Assembly: GCA_030692565.1 (NCBI GenBank)
Contig: JAUYAO010000036.1
Span: 1 to 34,846 of the forward strand
DNA length: 34,846 nt
Source of the DNA: Nitrospira sp.
GTDB lineage: Bacteria > Nitrospirota > Nitrospiria > Nitrospirales > Nitrospiraceae
Direction: 5' to 3'
Below, one piece after another: positions 6,155-13,381 of this stretch (the stretch's first letter is position 1; every line of letters begins with the position of its first letter). Under the pieces are notes generated by a model that worked only from the letters and a program-made list of their open reading frames with translations, was not told where the DNA came from and ran no database searches. Made by a program: the position numbers and the translations under genes.

Positions 6155-7447
6155 ATGTCGCGACTTCCTGGACGGCCGCTCACGTTCCTTCTGACCGGAT
6201 TCTCGTGGCTAGTGCTGGCGTCGCTCGTCGGGCTCGCCATCCTCGTCGGCCTGGTTCGGGGAACGCCGCTCCCTCATTGGATACGCCATGCCCATGTGCA
6301 TGCGGCCCTCGTGGGTGGAGTGGCGCAAATGATTCTGGGCGCGCTGCTGACCTTCATCTCTCCGCTCCTCCTGACCGGCCGCACACAACGCGAGTCGCAC
6401 CCGCTCCTGTTTGTGACGATCAACGGGAGTGCCGTGGGAATGGTTGCGGGATTCGGACTCCACAACTACACGGTGATCGGTGTCAGCGGGCTCTTCGTCG
6501 TCGCGTCGTTTCTCTGGATTGCACGCGACACCTGGCTGCAAGCCAGGCAGAGCCTTAATGCCCCTCCGCTGAACCTCTGGTATTACGCGCTGGCGGTGCT
6601 GGCGCTCTTCGGCGGATTGGCCTGCGGGGAAACCATGGCGTTCGCCTGGGCCCAGCAATCGTTCGGCTACATTCGGCTCGCACACATCCACCTCAACCTT
6701 CTCGGCTTTATCACTCTGGCGATCGTCGGCACGATGCACAATCTGCTGCCGACCGTCTTGAACGCGCCGCTTTCCAGTCCACGGCTCGCTCGGGTCGTCA
6801 TGTGGCTGTTCCCGCTGGGGTTAGCAGTGCTGATCGCGGGATTCATGAATTCCTCGGTGATGATCGAGATGGCCGGAGGGGGCGTGCTGGTCATCAGTGC
6901 GCTACTCTATGCCTCCAATCTCTTCACCACCTGGTTACGGTCGAGCCATCAAGGAAGTGCCGCATCGGATCACCTACTGATCGCCACGTTTTTCCTGGTG
7001 CTCACGCTGGTGCTCGGCGTGCTCGTAGCAGCCAACAACATCGCGGCCACTCCCATCATGCCCTTCGGGTCGCTGCACTTAGTGGCGTACACGCACCTAG
7101 CGCTGATCGGATTTATTCTGCAAACGATCGTGGGAGCTCTCTCCCATCTCGTTCCTGTGACGCTGGCCGTGCGCCGTGCGCCAAGCCCGAAGAAACGCGG
7201 TCCCTATCTCGAACACCTGACGGGCGTCATCAATCGTTGGAGAACCATACAGGTGGCGAGCCTCAGTATGGGCACGATGGGATTGGCCCTGCTCGCATCG
7301 CTCACCTGGAATGTGCCCCTTTCATCGCCCTACGTCCAAGGCGCCATGTGGGCTTCGTGTGGGCTGTTGCTGACCGGCCTGACCGTCTTCTCCGTCAAAC
7401 TGGTCACCGTCCTCTGGACCGAGCCGGAACAGACTGTAGGTTCCTGA
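6155..7447 (+). CDS. Polytopic membrane protein with COX1/NnrS-like histidine motifs
   Basis: The 430-residue protein has about 12 predicted transmembrane helices. Three similar His-bearing segments recur: RHAHVHAALVGG (His45, 47, 49), RLAHIHLNLLGF plus MHNLLP (His177, 179, 195), and LHLVAYTHLALIGF plus SHLVP (His308, 314, 331). This pattern matches cytochrome-oxidase subunit I-like and NnrS-like proteins, where paired His residues bind haem or copper. The classical Cox1 active-site Tyr-His region is not obvious to me, so I do not call it a terminal oxidase. It follows thiD by 9 bp. A second, clear NnrS protein is at 26521. Alternatives are a haem-sensing or nitric-oxide-related membrane protein. 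Confidence 0.7.
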   Translation: MSRLPGRPLTFLLTGFSWLVLASLVGLAILVGLVRGTPLPHWIRHAHVHAALVGGVAQMILGALLTFISPLLLTGRTQRESHPLLFVTINGSAVGMVAGFGLHNYTVIGVSGLFVVASFLWIARDTWLQARQSLNAPPLNLWYYALAVLALFGGLACGETMAFAWAQQSFGYIRLAHIHLNLLGFITLAIVGTMHNLLPTVLNAPLSSPRLARVVMWLFPLGLAVLIAGFMNSSVMIEMAGGGVLVISALLYASNLFTTWLRSSHQGSAASDHLLIATFFLVLTLVLGVLVAANNIAATPIMPFGSLHLVAYTHLALIGFILQTIVGALSHLVPVTLAVRRAPSPKKRGPYLEHLTGVINRWRTIQVASLSMGTMGLALLASLTWNVPLSSPYVQGAMWASCGLLLTGLTVFSVKLVTVLWTEPEQTVGS

Positions 7448-7500
7448 ACCGAATTGCCTGTCACTGAATCGAATAACCGACTCTGCGAGAATCGTCCGCC

Positions 7501-8259
7501 ATGGAACAGGATCTTTCGTTTTCCGACCCTCAGGGCCATCGTGTAGCCGCAGTCCTGGCCGCTCCCGCCAATGAGACAGATCGAATCGCCATCCTGTGCC
7601 ATGGCTTTCTCTCCGGGAAGCGCAGCACGACCAATAAAACACTGACTCGCCTCCTCAACGCACAGGGCATTGCCACCTTGGCCTTTGATTTTTTCGGACA
7701 GGGAGACAGCGAAGGCCCGTTTGAGGCGCTCACCACAACGACCGCTGTAGCGCAAGCACATGCTGCCCTGGATCTCGTCCGGCAAAAAGGTTTCAGACGG
7801 CTGGGGCTGATGGGGTCCAGCTTTGGAGGACTGGTCGCCACGTTAACAGCGGCGCAGCGTCAGGATCTGGCCTGCCTGGCCTTAAAATGTCCCGTGGTCG
7901 ACTTTGCCGAGGAACTGCGGCTGACGCTCGGAGATGCTGAGATGGCGGCGTGGCAATCGACCGACACCATCCCCAATATCATGGGTGGGGCTGAACGCAT
8001 CCGGCTCCGCTACGCTTTTTATGAAGACTGTCTTCGCCGCATTGCCTACGAACCGGCAAAGACGATCACTGCGCCGACCCTGATAGTCCAAGGAGATCAG
8101 GACGAATGCGTCCCTTTACACCAGAGTCGACAGCTAGCCGCCGCGCTGACCTGCCCCAACCGTATGGAGCTCCTTCCAGGCGCCGACCACCAGTTCACGA
8201 AGAGTGCGGATTTTAACCGGATGACGACTCTTATTGCGGATTGGCTCACGGCACACTGA
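7501..8259 (+). CDS. Alpha/beta hydrolase (serine hydrolase)
   Basis: A 252-residue cytoplasmic protein with a complete alpha/beta-hydrolase triad: nucleophile Ser107 in GSSFGG, Asp201 in GDQDECVP and His230 in GADHQF. The oxyanion region is ILCHGFLSGK. The substrate is unknown; the short cap and HGFxSGK motif fit carboxylesterase or acylpeptide-hydrolase-like members. It starts 53 bp after the membrane protein and ends 1 bp before the next gene, so it is likely within the same operon. Confidence 0.85.
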   Translation: MEQDLSFSDPQGHRVAAVLAAPANETDRIAILCHGFLSGKRSTTNKTLTRLLNAQGIATLAFDFFGQGDSEGPFEALTTTTAVAQAHAALDLVRQKGFRRLGLMGSSFGGLVATLTAAQRQDLACLALKCPVVDFAEELRLTLGDAEMAAWQSTDTIPNIMGGAERIRLRYAFYEDCLRRIAYEPAKTITAPTLIVQGDQDECVPLHQSRQLAAALTCPNRMELLPGADHQFTKSADFNRMTTLIADWLTAH

Positions 8260-8260
8260 C

Positions 8261-8719
8261 ATGATTCCAGAAGATGAGCGGCGTGAAACAGTTTTGCGGC
8301 TCTATCCGATTTTTAAGGAAGAGGTCTATCGGCGCCGCGACCAGATGATGCGCTGGACTGCAATTGGAGCAGGATCGCTTGTCGCCATACTGAGCATCGT
8401 TCTCCTGGGACCCGCAGCACACTCGCTTTCAGCAACATCTCGACTGCTCCTGGCCTGTGCGACGCTCTTGTTGGCGATCACCTATATGGGGATCATCTGG
8501 CAGCAGCACAACCGCCATCGGCAAGCCAAACAACAACTCATTACACTCGAGCAGGCCCTGGGCCTCTTCGGGGAATTCCCCTCGCATCATGACAGCGCTC
8601 TCTACCCTGAAGACTGGCAGAATGAATGGGCTCGCGATAGAAGTCTGCTGCAATACCTTACAATTCTCACTTTTCTGACCGGGATCGCCCTCGTCGCCAT
8701 CCTCCAGCCGAACCTATAG
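8261..8719 (+). CDS. Small membrane protein, unknown function (152 aa)
   Basis: The protein has two central transmembrane helices (around 31-51 and 60-78) and a third at the C-terminus (130-149). A charged segment HNRHRQAKQQLITLEQAL lies between, probably cytoplasmic. I do not recognise the family. The ATG at 8261 starts one base after the hydrolase stop, which indicates translational coupling; a longer in-frame ORF from 8234 overlaps the hydrolase and is less likely. The tight link suggests a role with the hydrolase, but nothing in the sequence names it. Confidence 0.75.
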   Translation: MIPEDERRETVLRLYPIFKEEVYRRRDQMMRWTAIGAGSLVAILSIVLLGPAAHSLSATSRLLLACATLLLAITYMGIIWQQHNRHRQAKQQLITLEQALGLFGEFPSHHDSALYPEDWQNEWARDRSLLQYLTILTFLTGIALVAILQPNL

Positions 8720-8895
8720 TCAATCCCGACACCCCAACAGCCACGTAGGTAGCTTCGTGCCGCCGTACCATTTCGTCCAGGCAGAGCACGCCTTAGCTTC
8801 CATGGCCTACGTATTCCTTCACAAGTTCAAGAATATTTTCACATAACATCAACCAGTTATATTTATCATCTTTACAGAAAATGGCAAGCTGGCCA

Positions 8896-8911
8896 TGGCA
8901 CATCTATTGCT
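8896..8911 (+). promoter_or_regulatory. Sigma-54 (RpoN) promoter upstream of the Fn3 protein
   Basis: TGGCACATCTATTGCT matches the sigma-54 consensus TGGCAC-N5-TTGCW at every defined position, with GG at 8897-8898 and GC at 8909-8910 and the required 10-base spacing. Initiation is expected near 8922, 44 bases before the chosen ATG. A sigma-54 promoter needs an enhancer-binding activator; ACGTAGG and CCTACGT in the ~150 bases upstream form a spaced inverted repeat that might be its site. The 8720-8895 segment holds no gene. Confidence 0.75.
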
Positions 8912-8965
8912 TAGATTAAGGACTCTTGTCATGTGAAGCAGAACCCAAAACAAATTCAGGTTGAT

Positions 8966-9943
8966 ATGACGATCCAAAACCCCTCACCCACAAATAGACC
9001 AACAGTCACCTTCTCCACGTGCATCTGGCTCCTGGCCATGGCATTGACAGCCCCCGTTCTCGCTGGAGAAACGGCTACTCCGAAACAGCATAGCCTTATT
9101 CACCGTCCCGATGCTCCGGCATCGCCGATCGTCCCGCGGCCAGAATCCGCGGCCATGCCCTCCCGGCCTGTTGCAGCCACTGCGCCGGCAGTGACGACAC
9201 CCTCCTCGCAGACACTCCACCACAAATTGACAAAGAAACCGGCCTCGGCGGTCGTCAGCGCGCCTCTCGCGTCCGAACCAAGCCCTTCATCGAGGACAAG
9301 CTCCAGACTGCCTTCAGCGGGAACCATCCCAACCACGGCACCCAAAACCGGGTCAGAGAGTCCATCAAAGAGCACTCCGGCTCCAGTCGGTGACCGTACG
9401 ATTGCTCCGATTGTTCCGATTGCCGCGAGGCCGCTTTCGATGTCTTCCCTGAGCAACATCGCAGCTCCAACAGCAGCTCGTAATGCTGCCGCAGTAGCTC
9501 CATTGACTGCAGCAGCACAATCCGGTCTCCCCATAGCCAGTCTCCCCATAGCCAGTCTCGCGCCTTCCATGTCCCGGCTCGTCCAGATGAGCCCGGGGCT
9601 AGCAGGCTTACTACAACCGTCCGCGCCTGTGGTCACGCCCTCCTCAACGACTCCGCCGCCCGCCACCCCGCCTTCAACCCCACCCCCTGTATCCAACAGC
9701 GGAAGCGTCACCCTATCCTGGTCTGCAAACGGTGAAAACGACTTGGCCGGGTATAAGATCTATTTTGGAACCTCGTCGGGAAATTACACCGCTTCGGGAT
9801 CGCCCACGGTGATTGGAAAAGTAACCAGCTACACCGTTACCGGTCTCCAGCGAAACACCACCTACTTCTTCGCCCTTTCCGCCTACGACAGTGTCGGCAA
9901 CGAAAGTGCGCTCTCCGGCGAAGCCAGCAAAAGCATCCTCTAG
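8966..9943 (+). CDS. Secreted protein with Pro/Ser/Thr-rich linker and C-terminal fibronectin type III domain
   Basis: A 325-residue exported protein. The signal peptide is the helix TCIWLLAMALTAPVLA, probably cut before GETATP. About 200 residues of Pro/Ser/Thr/Ala-rich low-complexity sequence follow, which likely span the cell wall or extracellular space. The last ~85 residues form one fibronectin III domain (VTLSWSANGENDLAGYKIYF, then YTVTGLQRNTTYFFALSAYD). I chose the ATG at 8966, which has AGG 6 bases upstream; a GTG at 8933 would give a longer N-region. There is no PEP-CTERM tail. The perfect sigma-54 promoter suggests regulated export, perhaps for a surface matrix. A palindromic repeat begins at its stop codon. 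Confidence 0.8.
   Translation: MTIQNPSPTNRPTVTFSTCIWLLAMALTAPVLAGETATPKQHSLIHRPDAPASPIVPRPESAAMPSRPVAATAPAVTTPSSQTLHHKLTKKPASAVVSAPLASEPSPSSRTSSRLPSAGTIPTTAPKTGSESPSKSTPAPVGDRTIAPIVPIAARPLSMSSLSNIAAPTAARNAAAVAPLTAAAQSGLPIASLPIASLAPSMSRLVQMSPGLAGLLQPSAPVVTPSSTTPPPATPPSTPPPVSNSGSVTLSWSANGENDLAGYKIYFGTSSGNYTASGSPTVIGKVTSYTVTGLQRNTTYFFALSAYDSVGNESALSGEASKSIL
9526..9555 (+). repeat. 15-bp tandem duplication inside the Fn3 gene linker
   Basis: TCTCCCCATAGCCAG occurs twice head to tail, giving a repeated LPIAS pair in the linker. The unit is a multiple of three, so the frame is kept. It fits length variation by slippage in a low-complexity surface protein. Confidence 0.85.
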
Positions 9944-10068
9944 CGGCTGGTGAAAACGGTCCCCGGCTTCGTTCTCACCTCGGTAACATCCTCAACGTAG
10001 CCCCAAAGCTACGCCTGCGGTATTACTCTCGGCTGCGGCCTCGCTGGATGACCGTTTTGACCAGCCGC
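9943..10068 (-). repeat. Palindromic repeat, copy A
   Basis: Terminal arms GCGGCTGGTGAAAACGGTC (9943-9961) and GACCGTTTTGACCAGCCGC (10050-10068) are inverted with one mismatch. Inner arms include GTAGC and GCTAC around CCCCAAA. Read on the minus strand it aligns along its length with copies B and C (shared ATCCAGCGAGGCCGCAG and GGGCTACGTTGAGGA). It starts at the stop codon of the Fn3 gene, so it may end or protect that transcript. Confidence 0.8.
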
Positions 10069-10076
10069 TTCATTCA

Positions 10077-10130
10077 GGATGCTCAAATAGACGATCCAAC
10101 AAGGCCGCAGGGAGTCTAGCGACTGAGGCG
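10077..10130 (+). repeat. Degenerate partial copy of the palindromic repeat
   Basis: GGATGCTCAAA, then ATCCAACAAGGCCGCAG and GAGGCG match the 5' half of copy C in the same orientation, then similarity fades. The rest of 10131-10218 holds no gene and only a GGGGTACGT block that recalls the repeat centre. It suggests insertion or decay within an older copy. Confidence 0.55.
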
Positions 10131-10218
10131 TTATGCTTCTCACCCACCCACCCCGAGCTGCCAAGACAGCTCCTTCACCGGTGGGGTACGTCGCAAGGAG
10201 ATGGACGACGACTAAAAA

Positions 10219-10340
10219 CGGCTGCTCAAAACGGGCATCCAGCGAGGCCGCAGGAGAGAAATAACCGGAGGCGTACCCTCTGGGGTACGTTGAGGACTAT
10301 TTCGATCCGAGAACGAAGTTGGGGGCCTTTTCAGCGGCCG
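10219..10340 (+). repeat. Palindromic repeat, copy B
   Basis: It runs from CGGCTGCTCAAAACGGGC to GGCCTTTTCAGCGGCCG and shares ATCCAGCGAGGCCGCAG, ACCGGAGGCGTA and GGGTACGTTGAGGA with the other copies, in opposite orientation to copy A. It ends at the base before the stop codon of the minus-strand sulfatase-modifying-fold gene, so copies A and B separate two convergent genes. Confidence 0.8.
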
Positions 10341-11138
10341 TCACGATTTTGCGCAGCGGAAGCCTATGTAGCTATTGCGCGTCTCAGGAGGAAGTTTGAA
10401 TCGCCCGTAGGTGAGCAGATACTTGGGCAGATCCGACCAGGATCCGCCACGCAGCACTTTGAACTGGCCGTTTTCCGGACCCAATGGATTGGTCTCCGGA
10501 CTATGCTCGTAATAATTCGCACTGTACCAGTCAGAGACCCATTCACCCACATTTCCGGCCATCTGATACAGGCCGTAGGGGCTCTTTCCTGACTCATACG
10601 ACTGCACCGGCATCAGCACCTGACTGTAGCTAAAGCGCGCCCCCAGCGCGAAATTCGCGACATCGTTCGTCGGGACCTGATTGCCCCAGGGATATAACCG
10701 CCCATCGACACCGCGTGCCGCCTTCTCCCATTCGGCTTCAGCCGGCAACCGCTTCCCTTTCCAGCGGCAATAGGCATCGGCATCATGCCAATCCACGCCG
10801 ATTACGGGCCGGTCGCTGTGAGTGACCGGACTCACCGTCTCCCACAGCCATGGAGCCGTCCGGCCCGTCGCCATGAGAAACGCGCCATACTGCGCTGTCG
10901 TCACCTCATGCATGTCCATCATGAAAGCCTCGAGCGTCACGCGATGGCGAGGCCGTTCATCCTCCAGCGCCTGCGTGCCGGCTGCCCCCATCTCGAATGG
11001 GCCTTGAGGAATCGACACCATCAGCGTCTCCGTGGGAAGCGGACGCTCCAGGGCCTGTGATCGCCTGAGCCGATCCAACTGCGCCTCACTTAAAGAAACG
11101 ATGCCTGCCAGCATCAGAAGGATGCTCAAAAAGGCCAT
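10341..11138 (-). CDS. SUMF1/FGE-fold exported protein lacking the FGE cysteines
   Basis: The protein has an N-terminal hydrophobic segment (MAFLSILLMLAGIVSLSEA) and a complete formylglycine-generating-enzyme fold: IPQGPFEMGA, DERPRHRVTLEAF, VTTAQYGAFL, PVIGVDWHDADAYCRW, KRLPAEAEWEKAARG, GNVGEWVSDWY, VLRGGSWSD and IGFRC. True FGE uses two cysteines after the GGS motif; here those positions are not Cys, so sulfatase activation is unlikely. Such proteins often act as ligand-binding or structural domains. The start is uncertain: the ATG at 11138 and the in-frame ATG at 11282 both lie within repeat copy C, and neither has a strong ribosome binding site. The longer form would add about 48 repeat-encoded residues. 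It follows the methyltransferase operon. Confidence 0.75.
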   Translation of the reverse strand: MAFLSILLMLAGIVSLSEAQLDRLRRSQALERPLPTETLMVSIPQGPFEMGAAGTQALEDERPRHRVTLEAFMMDMHEVTTAQYGAFLMATGRTAPWLWETVSPVTHSDRPVIGVDWHDADAYCRWKGKRLPAEAEWEKAARGVDGRLYPWGNQVPTNDVANFALGARFSYSQVLMPVQSYESGKSPYGLYQMAGNVGEWVSDWYSANYYEHSPETNPLGPENGQFKVLRGGSWSDLPKYLLTYGRFKLPPETRNSYIGFRCAKS

Positions 11139-11284
11139 CCAACGCGGCCGCAGGCGAGAGAAAACCGGAGGCGTAGCCTCTGGGCTACGTTGAGGATTTT
11201 GTCGAGACGAGAAACAAACCTGGGTCAGGCGCGTCTCGGCGCGCCGGGGTTGGGAGGGTGAGACGAAGGCCTTTTTCAGCATTC
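11120..11284 (+). repeat. Palindromic repeat, copy C, covering the start of the SUMF1-like gene
   Basis: Ends GGATGCTCAAAAAGGCC (11120-11136) and GGCCTTTTTCAGCATTC (11268-11284) are inverted with two mismatches. The left half aligns with copy B (GGCCGCAG, ACCGGAGGCGTA, GGCTACGTTGAGGA). The right half is longer than in A and B and contains its own stem, GGCGCG with CGCGCC. It starts about 4 bases after the methyltransferase stop and reaches into the first codons of the next gene. Confidence 0.8.
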
Positions 11285-11287
11285 TTC

Positions 11288-11950
11288 TCAATGGATGATG
11301 CCGCCGACCACCCAATGCCGATCATCCGGCACATCAATGAGGAGCCGGGTAAGATTCATCTGAGCGAGCTGAGAACCGATTTCATCTTCCGTAAATGCCG
11401 CGAGCAGCGAATTGTAAAAATCACGACGCAGAATATCGGGCGCCCCACTGGCATACTGCTCCACGATGGCTTGCGCGGCCTCGGGCGATTCGGGCCGCAG
11501 CAGATCCATGACCAGCACCGGCGAGCCCGGCTTCACGAAGAGCCTCAGCTTGTGCCAGAACTGCAAGGGATTGGGCAGATGATGGAGCAGACTATTGGAG
11601 ACAGCCGCATCGGCCTGGTTGGCTCCGGCAAGATCCTGGAATCGTTCACAGCGCACAGACACCCGATCCGACAGCCCTGCCTGGCGAACAGCCTGCCCGG
11701 CTAACTCAATCATCGGCCGCGACGCATCGATACCCGTAATGCGACAGTCGGGAAGCGCGCGGGCCAAACGCATCGGAATGTCGCCCGGCCCACAGCCAAA
11801 ATCATACACATGGCCATGGGAAAACTCCGGGAAGTACTCTCGGAATAACTCGACGAAGCGCTGATTCTCCGATGAGAAATCCGCCTCGGCATAGGCCTTG
11901 GCTTGCAGAGGATCATCCATCAATTCCGGTTCAAGAATACGTGACGTCAT
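11288..11950 (-). CDS. Class I SAM-dependent methyltransferase
   Basis: A 220-residue methyltransferase with motif I at VYDFGCGPGDIPMRLA, the acidic ribose-binding residue in ITGIDASRPMIE, motif IV around DAAVSNSLLHHLPNP and a following PVLVMDLLRP strand. The substrate is not evident; the layout resembles small-molecule and ubiquinone-type methyltransferases. The start at 11950 has GGAG about 8 bases upstream and lies 4 bp after the MOSC stop, so it is the third gene of a prmA-MOSC-methyltransferase operon. Confidence 0.85.
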   Translation of the reverse strand: MTSRILEPELMDDPLQAKAYAEADFSSENQRFVELFREYFPEFSHGHVYDFGCGPGDIPMRLARALPDCRITGIDASRPMIELAGQAVRQAGLSDRVSVRCERFQDLAGANQADAAVSNSLLHHLPNPLQFWHKLRLFVKPGSPVLVMDLLRPESPEAAQAIVEQYASGAPDILRRDFYNSLLAAFTEDEIGSQLAQMNLTRLLIDVPDDRHWVVGGIIH

Positions 11951-11954
11951 ATGC

Positions 11955-12458
11955 TCACTCCGTGGATCGGCCGGCCTTCGCCTGAACGCTCACCTGATCG
12001 CCAGGCCGAACGACACCCTCCTTCAGCACTTTGGCATACACCCGGCTCCACCCCGGATACTTTTTCTGCGAGATGCGCTGATAGTCCCCATCGTGGAACC
12101 ATTGGGCATTATGACTACAGGGCGATGTATAGCTCATCACTTCCAATTCGACATCGGGCCCGACGGTGAGCCGTACGCCCGGTTGCATGAGTTCCCAGTC
12201 CAGCCCCGCCAGTGTCAGATTCTCTCCGGAAAAACCCGGCTCGATGGAATGGCCCGCTTGTTGTAATTGCTCGATCACATCCAACGAATACAAACAGACC
12301 GCACGATCCGGGCCGCCGTGCACTTTCAAGTTGCGCTGGCGATCTCCTTCTACGCCCTGCACAGTCACGCGAGCCTCCAGCACCGGCTTCTTCGGCACCC
12401 CGCCATCGGATACGCTGATCTGATGAATATGCGGATAGGGAGGCCGTCCGCTATTCAT
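11955..12458 (-). CDS. MOSC domain protein
   Basis: The 167-residue protein is essentially one MOSC domain, as in YiiM. Visible features are GVEGDRQRNLKVHGGPDRAV, the FSGENLTLAGLDW motif and the conserved cysteine in SPCSHNAQWF, the proposed molybdenum-cofactor or sulfur ligand. Members handle N-hydroxylated substrates or sulfur transfer with molybdenum cofactor. The start ATG overlaps the prmA stop as ATGA, so translation is coupled. The specific substrate cannot be told from sequence. Confidence 0.85.
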   Translation of the reverse strand: MNSGRPPYPHIHQISVSDGGVPKKPVLEARVTVQGVEGDRQRNLKVHGGPDRAVCLYSLDVIEQLQQAGHSIEPGFSGENLTLAGLDWELMQPGVRLTVGPDVELEVMSYTSPCSHNAQWFHDGDYQRISQKKYPGWSRVYAKVLKEGVVRPGDQVSVQAKAGRSTE

Positions 12459-13336
12459 GATTGTCTATCTGCTTCGCAGGACTCCGACCGACCGAGTTCG
12501 AGCGCCACCCAGCCCTCTTGGTCCCGCCGATGGACCGGATACAGTCCCGAAGCGGCATACCGCGCCATGACCTCTTCCACCTGCTCGACCAGCAGACCTG
12601 AGAAAAAGAGTCGGGAACCGGCCACGCCATAGGCAGCCAACTCATCGGCTAACAGCAAGAGCGTTTGCCGATCGATGTTCGCGACCACCAGATCAGGCCT
12701 TATACCCGCGGCCACGTCGGACAGCGTCCCGCAGAAGAGTTTCAACTCCGCACCGAACGCATTTTGGCCCGCACACTCCCGGGCACAGTCCACCGCCACA
12801 GGATCGATTTCGACACCGACAGCCGACCGCGCACCCAGCCGCAAGGCCGCCATCGCCAGAATGCCGCTGCCGGATCCGACGTCGAGCACCGTCTCGCCCC
12901 CGTGAATCAGTTCCTCCAGCCACTCCAGCAACATGCGGGTCGTCGCGTGATGGCCTGTCCCGAAGGCCTGTTTGGGATCGAGGATAATGTCGAGATCGCC
13001 GTCCAGCAATGGCGCAGACTCCCAACTGGGTCGAATGACCAGATGGCGCCCGACCCGGAGCGGCTTGACCGACTGTGCCCACTGGCGATTCCAATCCTGA
13101 TGCGGCAGGTCCCCGACATGGACGGTCCCGCTGCTTTGCCCGGAGGGATCGAGTTGATCCAGCGCCGCGCGGACCTGCCCCAACTGGTCGCCACTCCAAT
13201 GATCCCGAGACCAATAGAGATGGGTCACCCCTTGATCCTCCCATGCGCCACGCACATGAGGATCGCCCAGTAACCCGAGCAATTCTCCAGAGTCAATCGC
13301 GCTGTGAATACTGACGTCGATCCACTCCTGCGTCAT
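12455..13336 (-). CDS. prmA: Ribosomal protein L11 methyltransferase (PrmA)
   Basis: PrmA trimethylates ribosomal protein L11. The C-terminal catalytic domain shows the signature DPKQAFGTGHHATTRMLLE, motif I in VLDVGSGSGILAMAAL, an acidic VGVEIDP and the VVANI motif. The N-terminal ~100 residues fit the L11-binding domain. I chose the ATG at 13336, with a GAGAGAAG stretch just upstream; a longer frame to 13498 runs into the divergent gene and is not credible. The C-terminus has a short polar tail beyond the usual end. It is the first gene of the operon with the MOSC protein and methyltransferase. Confidence 0.9.
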   Translation of the reverse strand: MTQEWIDVSIHSAIDSGELLGLLGDPHVRGAWEDQGVTHLYWSRDHWSGDQLGQVRAALDQLDPSGQSSGTVHVGDLPHQDWNRQWAQSVKPLRVGRHLVIRPSWESAPLLDGDLDIILDPKQAFGTGHHATTRMLLEWLEELIHGGETVLDVGSGSGILAMAALRLGARSAVGVEIDPVAVDCARECAGQNAFGAELKLFCGTLSDVAAGIRPDLVVANIDRQTLLLLADELAAYGVAGSRLFFSGLLVEQVEEVMARYAASGLYPVHRRDQEGWVALELGRSESCEADRQS

Positions 13337-13381
13337 CGCTTCTCTCTCACAATCAATTGACGAGCACGCGCCCTTCCCAGT

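Noticed and set aside
8720-8895. A cyclic-di-GMP riboswitch before the secreted Fn3 gene
   Set aside because: The conserved aptamer blocks are not present; the sigma-54 promoter is downstream of most of this segment, so it would not be transcribed from it.
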